Positions 61,875 through 64,000 of a stretch of DNA of 64,000 bases are shown in pieces; the stretch's first letter is position 1, and the number at the start of each line of letters is the position of its first letter. The translations under genes and the position numbers were made by a program. Below the pieces are notes generated by a model that ran no database searches, was not told the origin of the DNA, and was given only the letters and a program-made list of their open reading frames with translations. This DNA is from JAAYPI01 sp963668615. Lineage in GTDB: Bacteria > Bacteroidota > Bacteroidia > Bacteroidales > Paludibacteraceae. The stretch is taken from assembly GCA_963668615.2 (NCBI GenBank), contig CAXXCL010000003.1, forward strand, positions 124,001-188,000. Direction: 5' to 3'.

Positions 61875-62639
61875 ATGGAGAAATTACCCACAGAAATTCA
61901 AAAGAAGATTTTTTCTCTTCACCGAAAATTTGGTAAAACAATAGAAAAATACGGTTTAATTGAAGATGGAGATTCTATTTTGATAGGTTTATCGGGGGGT
62001 AAAGATTCTTTGGCTTTAGTTGAATTTTTGGGAGAACGAATGAAAATATTCAAACCCAAATTTTCTGTTTATGCTGTACATGTTTCGGTAGAAAATATTC
62101 AATACAACGCTGATTTACAGTATCTAAAGAATTATTGTGATGCGTTTAACATTCCCTTTTACCACGAAACAACATCGTTCGATTCCTCAACCGACAAACG
62201 AAAAACGCCCTGTTTTTTATGTTCTTGGACAAGACGGAAAGCTTTGTTCGAAACAGCCAAGAAACTGGGTTGCAATAAAATAGCCCTCGGTCATCACCAA
62301 GATGATATTTTGGAAACTTTGTTGATGAATATGACCTGCCAGGGAGCCATTTCGACGATGCCACCCCTGCTTAAAATGATAAAATTCGATATGTCCATTA
62401 TACGACCGATGTGCCTTCTTACCGAAAACGAAATAACAGAATTGGGAGCAATACGAGAGTTTAAAAAGCAGATTAAAAATTGCCCTTACGAAAAGGTTTC
62501 CAACCGTGCAGCGTTCAAAAAAATAGTGAGTTTACTCAATGAAATAAATCCCGAAGCAAGATATTCGTTATGGAACTCCATGACAAACATTCAAACAGAT
62601 TATTTACCAAAAATTAAAGAAAAAAGAGAAAATATATGA
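61875..62639 (+). CDS. ttcA: tRNA 2-thiocytidine synthase TtcA-like
   Basis: PP-loop ATPase of 254 residues that thiolates C32 of some tRNAs. PP-loop LIGLSGGKDSLALVEF, one zinc/cluster CxxC in CFLCSWTRRKALFE, and LGHHQDDILETLLMNMTCQG. Named by these features; related PP-loop thiolases are possible. Overlaps the next gene by ATGA at 62636-62639. Confidence 0.85.
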   Translation: MEKLPTEIQKKIFSLHRKFGKTIEKYGLIEDGDSILIGLSGGKDSLALVEFLGERMKIFKPKFSVYAVHVSVENIQYNADLQYLKNYCDAFNIPFYHETTSFDSSTDKRKTPCFLCSWTRRKALFETAKKLGCNKIALGHHQDDILETLLMNMTCQGAISTMPPLLKMIKFDMSIIRPMCLLTENEITELGAIREFKKQIKNCPYEKVSNRAAFKKIVSLLNEINPEARYSLWNSMTNIQTDYLPKIKEKRENI

Positions 62640-62974
62640 GTACCGAAAAAAACGAAAAGACTGAAGATTTTCTGGCTTTAGAAAACAGAATAGTAAAAAG
62701 ACTGAAAACAGTTTTTGACCCCGAAATACCCGTTAATGTATATGATTTAGGATTAATCTACAAAATAGATATTTCTGACGATCAGATAGTAACTATCGAC
62801 ATGACCTTGACGGCTGCCGGCTGTCCGATGGCTGATTTTATTTTGGAAGATGTAAAAATGAAAATTGAAAGCATAGAAGGTGTAAAAGCTGTTACCATCA
62901 ATTTGGTTTTCGACCCTGCGTGGGACAATTCCATGATGTCGGAAGAAGCAAAACTGGAATTGGGCTTTCTATAA
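62636..62974 (+). CDS. MIP18/DUF59-family Fe-S assembly protein (SufT-like)
   Basis: Protein of 112 residues: FDPEIPVNVYDLGLIYKIDI and the reactive Cys motif LTAAGCPMADFILEDVKMKI. The family takes part in iron-sulfur cluster maturation. It is coupled to the TtcA-like gene, whose product uses a 4Fe-4S cluster, which fits. Ten bases before ubiE/menG. Confidence 0.87.
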   Translation: MSTEKNEKTEDFLALENRIVKRLKTVFDPEIPVNVYDLGLIYKIDISDDQIVTIDMTLTAAGCPMADFILEDVKMKIESIEGVKAVTINLVFDPAWDNSMMSEEAKLELGFL

Positions 62975-62984
62975 ATCATTTAAA

Positions 62985-63677
62985 ATGGCAAAGAAAAATT
63001 ACGTAGAAAATTTGTTTAATAACATAGCATCCAGCTACGATAAACTGAATCATATCTTATCGCTTAATATTGATAAATGTTGGCGTAAAAAAGCGGTAAA
63101 AATAATTCTCAGCAGACCACACGAACTTGTTTTAGATGTAGCTTGCGGAACCGGTGATTTCGCAATTGCTTTGGCAAAGGCGGGAGTAAAAAAAGTTGTT
63201 GGAATTGACATTTCCGAAAAAATGTTGGAAATAGGAAAAGAAAAAATAACACAAAGAAATCTTGAAAATAATATTCATTTACAATACGAAGACTGCGAAA
63301 AGATGAGTTTCGAAGCCAACTCTTTTGATGGTGTAACAGTTGCCTTTGGAGTACGTAATTTCGAACATTTAAGTGTAGGAATACAAGAGATGTATCGTGT
63401 ATTAAAGCCCGAAGGAAAATTGGTTATTTTAGAATTATCCACCCCTCAAAACAAGTTGATTTTTTCGCTTTATAACATTTATTTCAAGCACATACTTCCC
63501 TCAATAGGAGGTTGGATTTCTGGTGATAAATCGGCTTACCAATATTTGTATCAATCCGTGTTACAATTTCCGAAACCCGACAAGTTCATCCCGATACTAT
63601 CGTCTTGCGGATTTCAAAAAGTAGAGCACAAAGCCTTTACTTTTGGGTTGGCTCGTATGTATGTTGCTACAAAATAA
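62985..63677 (+). CDS. ubiE: demethylmenaquinone methyltransferase
   Basis: SAM-dependent C-methylation of demethylmenaquinone to menaquinone. It is 230 residues: NNIASSYDKLNHILSLNIDK, motif I VLDVACGTGDFAIALAKAGV, FDGVTVAFGVRNFEHLSVG and GGWISGDKSAYQYLYQSVLQ. The converging menA (menaquinone prenyltransferase) supports the role; also known as menG. Confidence 0.95.
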   Translation: MAKKNYVENLFNNIASSYDKLNHILSLNIDKCWRKKAVKIILSRPHELVLDVACGTGDFAIALAKAGVKKVVGIDISEKMLEIGKEKITQRNLENNIHLQYEDCEKMSFEANSFDGVTVAFGVRNFEHLSVGIQEMYRVLKPEGKLVILELSTPQNKLIFSLYNIYFKHILPSIGGWISGDKSAYQYLYQSVLQFPKPDKFIPILSSCGFQKVEHKAFTFGLARMYVATK

Positions 63678-63684
63678 GGTTGTT

Positions 63685-64000
63685 TTATAAGAACCAACCT
63701 ACCGATACAACCAACACAAAGAAAAGAGTAAGCGATACCAATACAGGCATTTGTTTGTCCAAAGGTTTCCCTGACAGCTTTTTTACCTGAATGAGATGTT
63801 TGATGAACAAAGGCAAAAGTAAAAGAAACAAGTATTCTTGTATTTCAGCTCCTTTAAAAAAATTGAAAATCAACATCGCAATAAAAGCACCTATTATGAG
63901 GCAATTGTGGTATATTTTGGCTTTTCTGTCTCCCAACATGACCGGAATCGTAATACGTGTTTTCAAATCCGTTTCTCTATCGCGGATATTATTGATATTC
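63685..64000 (-). CDS. menA: 1,4-dihydroxy-2-naphthoate prenyltransferase, 3' end
   Basis: C-terminal ~105 residues of a UbiA-superfamily membrane prenyltransferase; the rest lies outside the window. Visible: NNIRDRETDLKTRITIPVML (second Asp-rich motif, DxxxD-type), then VMLGDRKAKIYHNCLIIGAF and two further helices. It attaches the prenyl chain in menaquinone synthesis; converges on ubiE with a 7-base gap. Confidence 0.85.
   Translation of the reverse strand, partial: NINNIRDRETDLKTRITIPVMLGDRKAKIYHNCLIIGAFIAMLIFNFFKGAEIQEYLFLLLLPLFIKHLIQVKKLSGKPLDKQMPVLVSLTLFFVLVVSVGWFL

Overview
The window looks like chromosomal DNA from an anaerobic, fermentative member of the Bacteroidales (phylum Bacteroidota). 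It is AT-rich. Several promoters fit the Bacteroidota consensus TTTG-N19-21-TAnnTTTG, for example before rplU and the tRNA-Lys pair, and Shine-Dalgarno sequences are weak. Gene orders such as nadK/pdxJ-exbB-exbD-tonB and DUF5063-exonuclease-RlmI/ruvC, plus a serine palmitoyltransferase, also point there. The genus cannot be fixed from the sequence. No CRISPR array, IS element, prophage or rRNA was seen.

Layout. 0-1 kb: end-truncated acyl-CoA carboxyltransferase. 1-5.3 kb: serS, rplU-rpmA with a folded leader, an MBL hydrolase and an rRNA m5C methyltransferase. 5.4-8.8 kb: an RsmI-like methylase, a flavin-binding protein with a start-proximal frameshift, a Crp-type regulator, a DJ-1 protein and a ferredoxin/DUF4405 pair. 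8.8-11.8 kb: hisC-hisB-kdsB. 11.9-12.1 kb: two identical tRNA-Lys genes. 12.3-13.8 kb: an ECF sigma operon. 13.9-18.1 kb: DNA and RNA maintenance genes and nadK. 18.2-22.8 kb: pdxJ, the ExbB/ExbD/TonB energy-transducing system with a duplicated TonB-like gene, and ung. 22.9-29.3 kb: a MacAB-TolC-type efflux operon with its own LytS/LytTR pair. 29.5-33.5 kb: sodium-pump type methylmalonyl-CoA decarboxylase genes, epimerase and a WecA/MraY-like transferase. 34.2-37.8 kb: a patch in which an MFS transporter, a DUF151 nuclease, a Yip1 protein, smpB, a ferredoxin and an MBL protein are all broken by single-base insertions. 36.7-39.5 kb: an anaerobe NifX/ferredoxin/MBL/methyltransferase/DUF134 cluster. 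39.6-51.1 kb: tRNA-Met, prmA, a Tyr-rich secreted protein, an outer-membrane porin, spt, rimM and a giant alpha-2-macroglobulin. 51.2-53.6 kb: hisG-hisD behind a complete histidine attenuator. 53.7-57.5 kb: a poorly characterised block (secreted protein, DUF1003, mini membrane protein, HNH nuclease) and an OmpA/PA14 protein. 57.6-61.7 kb: methylmalonyl-CoA mutase. 61.9-64 kb: ttcA, a MIP18-family protein, ubiE/menG and the end of menA.

The metabolic theme is propionate formation by the methylmalonyl-CoA route (mutase, epimerase, biotin-dependent decarboxylase with a membrane subunit), with menaquinone synthesis, histidine synthesis and sphingolipid synthesis. The two most striking signals are the leader peptide MKATSITHHSHLR with three mutually exclusive hairpins before hisG, and the cluster of about twenty +1 insertions between 34.23 and 37.76 kb. 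The insertions strike unrelated genes, including the normally important smpB, and look more like a consensus-sequence problem than decay of one locus.
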